64,000 nucleotides of DNA from Ruegeria atlantica (GCA_013032095.1 WQBJ01000005.1:124001-188000), one strand, 5' to 3'; shown: positions 41,838-50,926, counted from the stretch's first letter. Notes: generated by a model from the sequence alone, not told the origin. A program made the numbers and translations.

Positions 41838-42862
41838 ACTGTCTCTGTCACCTTTCTTAGATGCCGCGGCGCATCCGGGTCGATCCCACGGGCACGCGCC
41901 ACAGCTTCGACCATACTGTAAAAGGAGGTGATGGTGGCAACAGGGTCGGTCAGCCAATGATCCGTACGCGTGACGGGCAGGCAGTGCGCACGGCTTACCT
42001 TGTCGGTCGTGGCGAACACCGTCGCTCCCTTACCTGCCAGTGCGTCAGCAGCCTCGGCTGTGGCTTGCTCCGCTGCATCCTTTGCTGCGAAAACAATAGT
42101 CGGGAACCCTTCATCTACGATCGAGACCGGGCCATGCAGCACCTCAGCCGCAGAATAGCTTTCGGCATGGATCTGGCAGGTTTCTTTGATCTTCAACGCT
42201 GCCTCATTGGACATCGCGTAAGACGGCCCACGGCCCAGAGTAAACAAAGACCGCCCCGTGATCATCCCGGCTGCCGCCGACCAGTCACACTGTGCAGCCT
42301 CCTCAAGATGGCGAGGCAAAGAGCGGATTGCACCGATCAGCGCGTCATCTCCTTTTACCTCTGCCAGCAGCCACAAACCGGCTACTAATGAGGTCACAAA
42401 CGTCTTGGTTGCGGCCACGCTCAGTTCCGGCCCCGCATGCAGAGGTAAAACCGCATCCGTCACCTCGGCCAGTCGCGACTCCGGGTTGTTGGTGATCGCA
42501 ACAGTCACCCCGCCTGACGCTTTTAGTGATCGGGTCATGCCAACGATGTCTGGGCTTTGGCCTGACTGCGACACGGACAAACACAGCGCTCCTTCGGCCC
42601 GCAGTTCCGTGCCATAGATCGAACTGACCGAGGGTCCGACCGAAGCGACGGGCAGACTCAGCAGCAGCTCGCTGGCGTACTTCAAATAGGTGCAAGCATG
42701 ATCGGATGACCCCCGAGCCACCGTAATCAAAAACCGGGGATCTGCCGCTTTCATCCGCTTTGCCGCGTCCTGAATGTTGGTCGCGCCCTCGATGAGCAGC
42801 CTCTCAACGGCGGCGGGGATTTCCAGGATCTCCTGTCGCATCTTCGAACTGTGCTCTGACAT
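41834..42862 (-). CDS. SIS-domain glucosamine-6-phosphate deaminase (isomerising), NagB-II type
   Basis: This 342-residue protein has two SIS domains. The first contains TVARGSSDHACTYLKYASEL (about 48-67) and CLSVSQSGQSPDIV (about 94-107). The second contains FTLGRGPSYAMSNEAALKIKE (quoted over adjacent stretches; about 212) and YSAAEVLHGPVSIV. It lacks the glutaminase domain of GlmS, so it should run glucosamine-6-P to fructose-6-P plus ammonia, replacing classical NagB, which is not seen here. It overlaps nagA by 4 bp and follows the GntR gene by 19 bp. Confidence 0.9.
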   Translation of the reverse strand: MSEHSSKMRQEILEIPAAVERLLIEGATNIQDAAKRMKAADPRFLITVARGSSDHACTYLKYASELLLSLPVASVGPSVSSIYGTELRAEGALCLSVSQSGQSPDIVGMTRSLKASGGVTVAITNNPESRLAEVTDAVLPLHAGPELSVAATKTFVTSLVAGLWLLAEVKGDDALIGAIRSLPRHLEEAAQCDWSAAAGMITGRSLFTLGRGPSYAMSNEAALKIKETCQIHAESYSAAEVLHGPVSIVDEGFPTIVFAAKDAAEQATAEAADALAGKGATVFATTDKVSRAHCLPVTRTDHWLTDPVATITSFYSMVEAVARARGIDPDAPRHLRKVTETV

Positions 42863-42881
42863 CAATCTCTGGCCTTTCCGG

Positions 42882-43631
42882 TTATAACCGCAATTCGGCG
42901 ACAAAGTCATAGGCATCGCCGCGATATAGGGATCGGGTCAATTCAGCGACCCGCCCGTTTTTCAAGAACGAAATACGTTCGATGTTTAGCCCGGCAGCGC
43001 CCTCGGGCACTTCCAGTAGTTCAGCCTCGGGCGCAGCAAGGTTGAGCGCTGATATCTTTTGCACTGCGCGTACCGGTCGTCGCCCGAACGCCTCCAGCAC
43101 CTCATACAAAGAGGTCGTTACTTCGATTGGATTGGGCAGGATATCCAGCGGTAGCGCCGCCCGTTCCAGCGCCAGCGGGCGGCCTTCGGCCTCGCGCAAG
43201 CGGTAGATACGGGAAATCTGTTCTCCGTTTTTTAGGCTCAGCGCCTCGATCTCTTCCTGGGTTGGCATGAACACGCCACGTTCCAACCATTTCGACGTGG
43301 TCTTCATGCCCCGGCTGGACATATCCTCGGTAAAGGACGTCAGGTGCGTCAACGATTGTTCGACCCGCGGTACGCGTTCGCGAATGAACGAACCCGACCC
43401 CTGACGCTGTTCAATCACGCCTTCCTGAACCAACTCCTGTATCGCCTTGCGCACAGTGACGCGGGACAGGTCCGTAATTTCGACCAGTTCTCGTTCTGAT
43501 GGCAGCGATGTATTTGGAGCTAAAACACCTGTGTCGATCCCCTCCTGAAGCCGACGCCTCAATTGAACATAGCGCGGCCCCTTGTCCGGGCTGAGCCACA
43601 AATCCGAGCGCAAGAAGTCAGTGATGCTCAT
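42882..43631 (-). CDS. GntR/HutC-family regulator with UTRA domain
   Basis: This 249-residue regulator has an N-terminal winged HTH (LRRRLQEGIDTGVLAPNTSL with SERELVEITDLSRVTVRKAI, about 25-70) and a C-terminal UTRA effector domain (LEALSLKNGEQISRIYRLRE-like region, about 130, and a C-terminal SLYRGDAYDFV). It is embedded among amino-sugar genes, so it very probably senses an amino-sugar phosphate and represses this locus, as NagR/DasR proteins do. The target sites may be the GGTAT repeats at 44498 and 44609. The 5' end overlaps the kinase gene by 14 bp. Confidence 0.9.
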   Translation of the reverse strand: MSITDFLRSDLWLSPDKGPRYVQLRRRLQEGIDTGVLAPNTSLPSERELVEITDLSRVTVRKAIQELVQEGVIEQRQGSGSFIRERVPRVEQSLTHLTSFTEDMSSRGMKTTSKWLERGVFMPTQEEIEALSLKNGEQISRIYRLREAEGRPLALERAALPLDILPNPIEVTTSLYEVLEAFGRRPVRAVQKISALNLAAPEAELLEVPEGAAGLNIERISFLKNGRVAELTRSLYRGDAYDFVAELRL

Positions 43632-44493
43632 GACTGACTTCCTTCGCCAATGCTAATGCCCCGGTTAGTGGCTCACCCAGCGGCGGACGGACGGCGGATC
43701 GCATATCATCAGGCAGATAGGCCGCATACTGCCCGGCAATCCCCCCAGTCAGGCAGATCGTACGCCCTGGTTGCCAACCAAGCCGGTTAGCGGCACCAGC
43801 GATGTAACTCGCCCCAGCCTGCATAATTTGCACAGCAACGCGGTCACCTTGCTTGGCAGCAGACGTCACAGCTGGCGCGAGCGCACCGAATTGCGCGGGG
43901 GACGCGCTTTGGGCAAAACGCACAATACCTGCCGAACCGTCCAGATCAGTCAACAGCTTTTGCGTCAGCCCGGTCTCGACCTGAGTACCATCATAGGCGC
44001 AAAGGGTCTCGGATAGGGCGCGGCGACCGACCCATTGGGCCGAAGCCTCATCCCCCAGAACCGAACCCCAGCCTCCGGCAAACCGCATCGCTCTATTTGA
44101 CTGCATCGCAAGAAAAGAGCCGGTCCCACAATGTGCGATCAGACCATCCTGCGCACCCAGCGCCCCGCGCACAGCAGCGGGCCGATCATCTTCAACTCGT
44201 GCGCGCGTCAGACCCAGCGCATCGCGCAAATGCTCCGCGGTCTCAGAATCAGTAACGCCCGCAAGGCCGACAAATGCTGGCCAGCCAAGCATATCCTCGA
44301 CCCGAATTGAAACCTGCCGCGACAAGGCATCTAAACCAGCCTGTATCTGGATCAACGCACCATCAAAATCGGTAGAAACATTGGCCGCCCCAGTCTCAAC
44401 ACACCGGACGGCGCCACCGATCTCGCAAGCGACGCGGCATCGCGTCCCGCCGCCATCCACGGCCAATACAGTGCTATCCCGAGATTCGATCAT
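43618..44493 (-). CDS. BadF/BadG-type N-acetylhexosamine kinase (GlcNAc/MurNAc kinase-like)
   Basis: This 291-residue ASKHA-fold kinase begins MIESRDSTVLAVDGGGTRCR, with the DGGGT phosphate loop at about 13-17, and has GLAGVTDSE, HCGTGSFLAMQ (about 117) and GGWGSVLGDEASAQWVGR. The pattern fits GlcNAc kinases and clostridial MurK, which phosphorylates both GlcNAc and MurNAc. With murQ adjacent, MurNAc use is a fair inference. A TATAAT box lies only 9 bp upstream of the ATG, so the mRNA may be leaderless or nearly so. Confidence 0.85.
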   Translation of the reverse strand: MIESRDSTVLAVDGGGTRCRVACEIGGAVRCVETGAANVSTDFDGALIQIQAGLDALSRQVSIRVEDMLGWPAFVGLAGVTDSETAEHLRDALGLTRARVEDDRPAAVRGALGAQDGLIAHCGTGSFLAMQSNRAMRFAGGWGSVLGDEASAQWVGRRALSETLCAYDGTQVETGLTQKLLTDLDGSAGIVRFAQSASPAQFGALAPAVTSAAKQGDRVAVQIMQAGASYIAGAANRLGWQPGRTICLTGGIAGQYAAYLPDDMRSAVRPPLGEPLTGALALAKEVSHEHH

Positions 44494-44497
44494 GACA

Positions 44498-44513
44498 ATA
44501 CCATTATAATACC
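44498..44513 (-). promoter_or_regulatory. GGTAT-N6-GGTAT direct repeat overlapping a TATAAT box (kinase side)
   Basis: On the minus strand the stretch reads GGTATTATAATGGTAT, then TGTCATG, where ATG is the kinase start. The two GGTAT copies are 11 bp apart, one helical turn. The central TATAAT is a perfect -10, so a protein bound here would block the promoter. The same arrangement recurs on the other side of the spacer (44609-44624). Confidence 0.55.
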
Positions 44514-44608
44514 TTTCACCATTAGAAAAGCCTGATATGAGAAAAACAGGCAGCAAACTACGTTAAAATTGAACCAAAGTATCAATTGGAAATAAATTAT
44601 GGACAAGT

Positions 44609-44624
44609 GGTATTAGATAGGTAT
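44609..44624 (+). promoter_or_regulatory. GGTAT-N6-GGTAT direct repeat upstream of murQ
   Basis: GGTATTAGATAGGTAT at 44609-44624, followed by TGTATG, matches the kinase-side copy at 14 of 16 positions or better in the repeats and adjoining TTG. It lies 29 bp before the murQ start. Two such copies in a divergent promoter region suggest operators for the adjacent GntR regulator. Confidence 0.55.
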
Positions 44625-44652
44625 TGTATGAGAGTCACATGGGAGGATTCTC

Positions 44653-45537
44653 TTGACGCTGCCACCAACCGAACAACTGCACCCCGATGCAGCGCTGTTG
44701 ACCCGAGGCGATTTGATCTCCTCGGCGCGCGCCCTTGCAGAAGGCCAAATAGCCGCTGCAGAAACTGTCCGCGGCGCGCTTGAAAACATAGCTCAGGGTG
44801 CCATGGCCATGGCCACCACGATCCGCGAGAACGGGGTTTTGCACTACGTGGCGGCCGGCTCCTCGGGATTGATGGCGGCGGCTGACGCGCAGGAGCTGGG
44901 TGGCACTTTTTCAATCCCCCCTACCCGCCTGCGCATTCATATGGCTGGTGGCCTGCCAACCGGAGTCGAGATGCCGGGAGCTGCTGAAGATACCACTGAT
45001 GGACTACAGAATGCCTTGGACGAGGTTAAGGCTTCGGACACGGTCATCGCTGTGTCAGCCAGCGGCTCAACGCCCTACACACTAACGGCAATGAAAATCG
45101 CCAAAGCCCGCGGTGCGACCGTTGTCGGTATCGCGAACAACGCGGGCAGTCCTCTGTTAGAGGAAGCAGACATTCCTATCCTGCTGGCAACCCCGCCCGA
45201 GTTGATCTCGGGTTCGACCCGCATGGGTGCGGGTACAGCACAGAAGATTGCATTGAACATGCTGTCGTCACTGATGGCGACAGAGCTGGGCCATGTGCAT
45301 GGCGGCATGATGGTGAACCTGCGCGCCGACAATGACAAGCTACGAAGCCGCGCGACCGCCATCGTCGCTCGGATCGCCGACGTTGACGCGAATACAGCAA
45401 AGCACGCGCTGGACACCGCGAATGGAGACGTAAAACCCGCCATCCTGATCGCTGCGCGGGGCCTTTCGCTGGAGGAAGCAGGCACCCGCCTGAAGGCAAC
45501 CGATGGGATTTTGAACGCCGCACTTGGACAAGATTGA
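44653..45537 (+). CDS. murQ: N-acetylmuramic acid 6-phosphate etherase
   Basis: This 294-residue SIS-domain lyase splits MurNAc-6-P into GlcNAc-6-P and D-lactate. Family motifs are HYVAAGSSGLMAAADAQELG (about 57-76), AGAxED replaced by GAAEDTTDG, AVSASGSTPYTLTAM (about 135), and STRMGAGTAQKIALNMLSS (about 192). Start at TTG 44653 is supported by GGGAGGA at 44641-44647. It faces the kinase gene across the repeat-bearing spacer and precedes the sugar importer by 27 bp. Confidence 0.93.
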   Translation: MTLPPTEQLHPDAALLTRGDLISSARALAEGQIAAAETVRGALENIAQGAMAMATTIRENGVLHYVAAGSSGLMAAADAQELGGTFSIPPTRLRIHMAGGLPTGVEMPGAAEDTTDGLQNALDEVKASDTVIAVSASGSTPYTLTAMKIAKARGATVVGIANNAGSPLLEEADIPILLATPPELISGSTRMGAGTAQKIALNMLSSLMATELGHVHGGMMVNLRADNDKLRSRATAIVARIADVDANTAKHALDTANGDVKPAILIAARGLSLEEAGTRLKATDGILNAALGQD

Positions 45538-45564
45538 CCACGACAAACCAAACGGGAGAGAGAA

Positions 45565-46818
45565 ATGAAAAGTAGAAGCCTGAAACTGGTCTTACTCGGC
45601 ACGACCCTTATGGCCACATCCGCCTATGCCCAGGACGTGACCCTGACCATCGAAAGCTGGCGCAATGACGACCTGACACTGTGGCAGGACCAGATCATCC
45701 CGGCATTCGAGGCCAAGCACCCCGGTATTAAGGTTGAATTTACGCCGTCCGCGCCAGCGGAGTACAACGCGGTATTGAACTCCAAATTGGACGCGGGTTC
45801 GGCCGGTGATCTGATAACGTGCCGCCCGTTTGATGCGTCTTTGGCGCTGTACGAAGCAGGTCACCTGACCGACTTGTCCGGCGTCGAGGCGATGAGCAAT
45901 TTTTCAGACGTTGCGAAGTCAGCCTGGCAAACGGATGACGGTTCGGCCTCGTTCTGCGTCCCGATGGCTTCAGTGATTCACGGCTTTATCTACAACAAGG
46001 ACGCATTTTCAGAACTGGGCATCGAAGTTCCCATCACCGAGGAAGAATTCTTTGCCGCATTAGACAAGATTCAGGAAGACGGCACCTACATCCCAATGGC
46101 GATGGGCACCAATGACCAGTGGGAAGCCGCGACGATGGGCTACAACAATATTGGCCCCAACTACTGGAAAGGCGAGGAAGGCCGTCAGGCCTTGATCGCA
46201 GGTGAGCAGAAGCTGACCGACGAAGCGTGGACCGCGCCTTACGCAACGCTTGCCCGCTGGGCTGAATATCTGGGCGACGGGTACGAGGCACAAACCTATC
46301 CGGACAGCCAGAACATCTTCACTCTTGGTCGCGCAGCGATCTACCCTGCGGGATCGTGGGAGATTTCGGGTTTCAATGCGCAGGCAGACTTTGAGATGGG
46401 AGCCTTCAAGCCACCAGTTCGAAACGCGGGTGACACCTGCTATATCTCTGACCACACGGATATCGGTATCGGCATGAACGCCGCGACCGACCACCCAGAG
46501 GCCGCCGAGACCTTCCTGGCCTGGGTGGCAAGTCCCGAGTTCGCTGAAATCTTCGGCAATGCGCTGCCCGGTTTCTTCCCATTGTCCAGCACTCCGGTCG
46601 AATTACAGGACCCGTTGGCCAAGGAAATCGTCGGCTGGCGTGAGGAATGCGAGTCGACCATCCGCTCGACCTACCAAATCCTGTCGCGCGGCACACCCAA
46701 CCTTGAGAATGAGACTTGGGGAGCGTCGGTCGCCGCGATCAAAGGCGCAAAGTCACCCGAAGATCTGGGGGCCGAACTTCAGGAAGGTCTGTCCAGCTGG
46801 TACGCGCCGCACCAGTAA
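45565..46818 (+). CDS. Sugar ABC transporter substrate-binding protein (family 1)
   Basis: This 417-residue periplasmic protein has the Sec signal MKSRSLKLVLLGTTLMATSA (cleavage AYA-QD) and a MalE/UgpB-type fold (DDLTLWQDQIIPAFEAKHPG, LDAGSAGDLITCRPFDA, GRAAIYPAGSWEISGF). Aromatic residues line the expected sugar pocket (NYWKGEEGRQA, STRSTYQ-like end). Located after murQ, it probably binds GlcNAc, MurNAc or a chitobiose-like sugar. GGGAGAGAG precedes the ATG. Confidence 0.92.
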   Translation: MKSRSLKLVLLGTTLMATSAYAQDVTLTIESWRNDDLTLWQDQIIPAFEAKHPGIKVEFTPSAPAEYNAVLNSKLDAGSAGDLITCRPFDASLALYEAGHLTDLSGVEAMSNFSDVAKSAWQTDDGSASFCVPMASVIHGFIYNKDAFSELGIEVPITEEEFFAALDKIQEDGTYIPMAMGTNDQWEAATMGYNNIGPNYWKGEEGRQALIAGEQKLTDEAWTAPYATLARWAEYLGDGYEAQTYPDSQNIFTLGRAAIYPAGSWEISGFNAQADFEMGAFKPPVRNAGDTCYISDHTDIGIGMNAATDHPEAAETFLAWVASPEFAEIFGNALPGFFPLSSTPVELQDPLAKEIVGWREECESTIRSTYQILSRGTPNLENETWGASVAAIKGAKSPEDLGAELQEGLSSWYAPHQ

Positions 46819-46885
46819 GCTGTGACACTTACCCGGGCAGCATTGGTTGCCCGGGTACATCCGACACCCCATTGAAAGCAACCTC

Positions 46886-47800
46886 ATGACCCGCCCCCGC
46901 TTCCGCTGGCATATCGTCGTGTTTCTGGCACCCGCCGTGCTTGTCTACAGCGCAGTGATGATCTTTCCGCTGTTCAACACGCTGCGTTTGGCGCTTTACA
47001 CCGAGATCGATCAGAACCGCGTCTTCGTCGGGCTGCAGAACTTCCAGACACTGTTTTTTGATCCGATCTGGTCCGAGCAATTCTGGAACGCATTGGGCAA
47101 CAATTTCTGGTTCTTCCTGATCCACATGCTGGTTCAGAATCCCATCGGCATCGCGCTGGCCGCGCTGCTCAGCCATCCGCGCCTGCGGTTTGCAGCGCTC
47201 TATCGGTCGGCAATATTCATACCCACAATCCTCAGCTTCGTCATCGTTGGCTTCGCCTGGAAACTGATCCTGTCTCCGATCTGGGGCATTGCGCCATCCA
47301 TGCTGGACGCCGTCGGTTTGAAATTCCTGTTCGCCCCGTGGCTGGGAAAAGAGGAATACGCCCTGACCACGCTGGCACTGATCTCGGTCTGGCAATTCGT
47401 CGGCATCCCGATGATGCTGATCTATGCCGCCCTTCTGACCATACCCGAAGAAATTCTTGAAGCCGGAGAGATCGACGGCATCACCGGGACCTCGGCCTTC
47501 TGGAAGATCAAGCTGCCGCTGATCCTGCCCTCGATCGGGATTATCTCAATCCTGACTTTCGTAGGAAATTTCAATGCGTTCGACCTGATTTACGCGGCTC
47601 AGGGCGCGCTAGCGGGGCCAGATTTCTCAACCGATATTCTGGGCACCTTCATGTATCGCACCTTCTTTGGGTTCCAGTTGCAACTGGGCGACCCGCATAT
47701 GGGGTCCGCAATTGCGGGGGCCATGTTCGCAATCATCCTCTTAGGTGTCTGCATCTACCTGTTCGGCATCCAGACCCGGATGCGCCGGTATCAACTGTGA
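46886..47800 (+). CDS. Sugar ABC transporter permease, MalF type
   Basis: This 304-residue permease has six transmembrane segments (first RWHIVVFLAPAVLVYSAVMI), a FVGLQNFQTLF loop typical of CUT1 permeases, and an EAA motif at LEAGEIDGITGTSAFWKIKL (about 204-223). Start at ATG 46886 has only a weak GAAAG ribosome site. It pairs with the next gene, 10 bp downstream. Confidence 0.93.
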   Translation: MTRPRFRWHIVVFLAPAVLVYSAVMIFPLFNTLRLALYTEIDQNRVFVGLQNFQTLFFDPIWSEQFWNALGNNFWFFLIHMLVQNPIGIALAALLSHPRLRFAALYRSAIFIPTILSFVIVGFAWKLILSPIWGIAPSMLDAVGLKFLFAPWLGKEEYALTTLALISVWQFVGIPMMLIYAALLTIPEEILEAGEIDGITGTSAFWKIKLPLILPSIGIISILTFVGNFNAFDLIYAAQGALAGPDFSTDILGTFMYRTFFGFQLQLGDPHMGSAIAGAMFAIILLGVCIYLFGIQTRMRRYQL

Positions 47801-47810
47801 GGGCTCAGCG

Positions 47811-48650
47811 ATGAACAAAGCACGTCAGAACCCTTTTAACACGGCGGCGATGCACGGCGCGTTGATCCTCTATACGCTGATCGCCCTGTTCCCGGTATTC
47901 GTGATCCTGATTAATAGCTTCAAGACCCGCCGCGCGATTTTCCGTGAACCTCTGGCCTTTCCGAATACGGATAGCTTCTCGCTGATTGGCTATGAGACGG
48001 TGATGAACCAGGGGGATTTCTTCCTCTATTTCCAGAACTCGATGATTGTCACCGTGGCGTCGTTATTCTTCATCCTGCTGTTCGGAGCCATGGCGGCCTA
48101 TGCGCTGTCTGAATACCAGTTTAAAGGCAACCTGCTGATGGGCCTGTATCTGGCGCTGGGGATCATGATCCCGATCCGTATTGGCACCGTGGCAATCCTT
48201 GAGATGATGGTGGCGACAGGTCTGGTGAACACGCTCTGGGCACTGATCCTCGTCTATACGGCGCAGGGCTTACCTTTGGCGGTGTTCATCCTGTCCGAGT
48301 TCATGCGTCAGGTCAGTGACGACTTGAAGAACGCGGGGCGGATCGACGGACTGTCAGAATACACGATCTTCTTCCGGCTGGTGCTGCCGCTGGTTCGGCC
48401 TGCAATGGCGACCGTGGCCGTGTTCAACATGATCCCGATCTGGAATGATCTCTGGTTCCCGCTGATTCTGGCACCGGCTGAGGAAACCAAGACGCTCACG
48501 CTGGGCAGTCAGGTCTTCATCGGCCAATTCGTCACGGACTGGAACGCCGTTCTGTCGGCCTTGTCGATGGCGATCCTGCCGGTGTTGATCCTCTATGTCA
48601 TCTTCTCGCGCCAGCTAATCCGCGGCATCACTTCAGGAGCTGTCAAATGA
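47811..48650 (+). CDS. Sugar ABC transporter permease, MalG type
   Basis: This 279-residue CUT1 permease has six helices (first ILYTLIALFPVFVILINSF) and the EAA motif LKNAGRIDGLSEYTIFFRLV (about 172-191) with the following LPLVRPAM. Start at ATG 47811 follows GAGGG by about 6 bp. Its stop overlaps the dehydrogenase start in ATGA (48647-48650). Confidence 0.93.
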   Translation: MNKARQNPFNTAAMHGALILYTLIALFPVFVILINSFKTRRAIFREPLAFPNTDSFSLIGYETVMNQGDFFLYFQNSMIVTVASLFFILLFGAMAAYALSEYQFKGNLLMGLYLALGIMIPIRIGTVAILEMMVATGLVNTLWALILVYTAQGLPLAVFILSEFMRQVSDDLKNAGRIDGLSEYTIFFRLVLPLVRPAMATVAVFNMIPIWNDLWFPLILAPAEETKTLTLGSQVFIGQFVTDWNAVLSALSMAILPVLILYVIFSRQLIRGITSGAVK

Positions 48651-49681
48651 CCCGTGTTCTGATTGCAGGCCTTGGCAATATGGGGTTAAGCCATGCGCTG
48701 GCCCATCACACTCACCCAGATGCACAGATCGTCGGGCTGGTGAACCGATCCGGTCGCGTGGAACATCCTGAGCTTGCTGGCTATCCAGCTTATGCCGATT
48801 TCGAGACTGCTCTGGCCGAGACACGGCCCGAACTTGTCGTGATCGCCACCTATTCAGACAGTCACGCGGGCTACGCCTGTTCTGCGATGGAAGCTGGTGC
48901 GCACGTCTTCGTCGAAAAGCCGCTTGCGACCAACGTGGCCGACGCGCGGCAGGTGGTCGAAACCGCTACGCGACTGAACCGCAAGCTGGTCGTGGGTTAT
49001 ATCCTGCGCCATCACCCCTCATGGATGCGCCTGATAGCCGAGGCGCGCAATCTGGGCGGACCCTATGTGTTCCGCCTGAACCTGAACCAGCAATCCTCGG
49101 GCGAAGAATGGGAGACGCACAAGGCATTGATGCAGACCACCTCTCCCATCGTGGATTGCGGCGTGCATTACGTGGATGTGATGTGCCAGATTACCGACGC
49201 GCAGCCTGTCCGCGTGAATGGCATGGGCCTGCGCCTGTCGGATGAGATCGCAAAAGACATGTATAATTACGGCCAGTTTCAGGTGATCTTCGAGGACGGA
49301 TCGGTCGGCTGGTACGAGGCCGGATGGGGTCCGATGATGTCCGAGACCGCGTTTTTCGTGAAGGATATCGTGTCGCCTAACGGCTCGGTCTCAATCACCG
49401 ACGGGAACAAGGGTGCATCGGCCGATATCGACGGTCATACCAAGGTGGGCGGACTGCTGGTGCATACGCCGGACCGCGATCGCATCGTCGAAATGCCCGA
49501 TGAGCCCGGCCATCAGGAACTCTGCGACGCCGAACAGGCCTACATGTTGCGCGCGATCGCCGAAGACATCGACCTGACGCGCCACATGAACGACGCCGTT
49601 CAATCCCTCGCCATCTGTCTGGCCGCCGATGAAAGCATCCGCACCGGCCAGCCCGTTTCGCTGAAGGAGCCTGCGAAATGA
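48647..49681 (+). CDS. Gfo/Idh/MocA-family oxidoreductase
   Basis: This 344-residue NAD(P)-dependent enzyme has the Rossmann start MTRVLIAGLGNMGLSHALAH, the MocA motif FVEKPLATNVADARQVV (about 88-104) with the catalytic Lys in EKP, and DCGVHYVDVM (about 168). It likely oxidises, or by hydride exchange opens, a sugar in the imported series. Position between the permeases and the ATPase shows it belongs to the amino-sugar operon. The substrate is unknown. Confidence 0.9.
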   Translation: MTRVLIAGLGNMGLSHALAHHTHPDAQIVGLVNRSGRVEHPELAGYPAYADFETALAETRPELVVIATYSDSHAGYACSAMEAGAHVFVEKPLATNVADARQVVETATRLNRKLVVGYILRHHPSWMRLIAEARNLGGPYVFRLNLNQQSSGEEWETHKALMQTTSPIVDCGVHYVDVMCQITDAQPVRVNGMGLRLSDEIAKDMYNYGQFQVIFEDGSVGWYEAGWGPMMSETAFFVKDIVSPNGSVSITDGNKGASADIDGHTKVGGLLVHTPDRDRIVEMPDEPGHQELCDAEQAYMLRAIAEDIDLTRHMNDAVQSLAICLAADESIRTGQPVSLKEPAK

Positions 49682-50670
49682 CCGCCCTTACCCTGACCAA
49701 TGTGAACAAGTCCTTTGGAAATGTGCATGTCCTGAAAGACATCTCGCTTGAGGTCGATGAAGGTGAATTCGTCGTCTTCGTCGGCCCCTCGGGCTGCGGT
49801 AAGTCCACTCTGCTGCGCGTGATCGCGGGACTGGAGGATGCGTCCTCGGGTGAGATCAATATCGGCGGCCAGCAAGTCAATCTGGTACCCCCGTCCAAGC
49901 GCGGGATCGCGATGGTGTTTCAAAGCTATGCACTCTATCCACACCTCAGCGTGCGCGGGAATATGACACTGGCGCTGAAACAGGAAAAGCAGCCCAAGGC
50001 GGTGATCGAGGAGCGCGTCGCCAATGCCAGCCGGATGCTGAACCTTGAGGACTATCTGGACCGCTACCCGTCCGAACTGTCGGGCGGTCAGCGACAGCGC
50101 GTCGCCATCGGGCGGGCCATCGTGCGCGAACCCAAACTATTCCTGTTTGATGAGCCGCTTTCAAACCTCGACGCCGCGCTACGTATGAACACGAGGATCG
50201 AGATCGCCAACTTGCACCGGGCGCTGGATGCCTCAATGATCTACGTCACCCACGACCAGACCGAGGCAATGACTTTGGCCGACAAGATCGTTGTTTTGCG
50301 CGATGGGCGGGTGGAACAAATCGGCAGCCCGATGGAGCTTTATAACAACCCGGCCAACCAGTTCGTCGCGGGTTTTCTTGGATCTCCGTCGATGAATTTC
50401 CTGCCCGAAGGTTTACTGGGCGAGGGCCAGTACACAATAGGTATACGCCCCGAGGACCTGTTCCTGTCAGACGACGGCCCTCTGTCTGCCCATGTTAGTC
50501 ATGTGGAAAAACTGGGAGGAGATACCAACGTGATCGCCAAAATCCACGGCCACGCCGTCACCGCCCGGCTGTTTGGACAGCACTCTATCTCCGAAGGTCA
50601 GGAACTAAGATTCGCCTATGCCGAGGACAAGGCCTACCGCTTTGACACGGACGGTCAGCGCCTGCGTTGA
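49678..50670 (+). CDS. Sugar ABC transporter ATPase, UgpC/MalK type
   Basis: This 330-residue ATPase has Walker A GPSGCGKSTLLRVIAGLE (about 37), signature LSGGQRQRVAIGRAIV (about 134), Walker B FLFDEPLSNLDAALR (about 155) and a C-terminal TOBE-like domain (about 240-330, GIRPEDLFLSDDG). This CUT1 form serves the importer. The start overlaps the dehydrogenase stop by 4 bp. It is the last gene of the murQ operon; the next 256 bp carry no gene but end in a Pho box. Confidence 0.95.
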   Translation: MTALTLTNVNKSFGNVHVLKDISLEVDEGEFVVFVGPSGCGKSTLLRVIAGLEDASSGEINIGGQQVNLVPPSKRGIAMVFQSYALYPHLSVRGNMTLALKQEKQPKAVIEERVANASRMLNLEDYLDRYPSELSGGQRQRVAIGRAIVREPKLFLFDEPLSNLDAALRMNTRIEIANLHRALDASMIYVTHDQTEAMTLADKIVVLRDGRVEQIGSPMELYNNPANQFVAGFLGSPSMNFLPEGLLGEGQYTIGIRPEDLFLSDDGPLSAHVSHVEKLGGDTNVIAKIHGHAVTARLFGQHSISEGQELRFAYAEDKAYRFDTDGQRLR

Positions 50671-50854
50671 ACCGTCGATACTCTTTTGACGTTCACACCT
50701 GCGTGACCAAAACCAGATGCGCCACAGCGTGCTTACACATCTTGCCTATTATCTAAGCAACTCGCGCTGCAGTAGAAATAGAATGTTGTTGAGGGAAAGG
50801 CTCTCATAGGCAAATATCCTCTTAAATTCGAACCGTAGAACAACCTTCATGAGG

Positions 50855-50872
50855 CTGTTACCCACCTGTCAC
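50855..50872 (+). promoter_or_regulatory. Pho box upstream of phoX
   Basis: CTGTTAC (50855-50861), four bases CCAC, then CTGTCAC (50866-50872) gives two 7-bp half-sites exactly 11 bp apart, as PhoB sites require. The second half is perfect and the first has one change at position 5. It lies 54 bp before the phoX start. Confidence 0.75.
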
Positions 50873-50926
50873 AAAGACTCCCTAAATGCCGTTCATCAAT
50901 TCTGACATGACAGCCAGGAGCCATCC

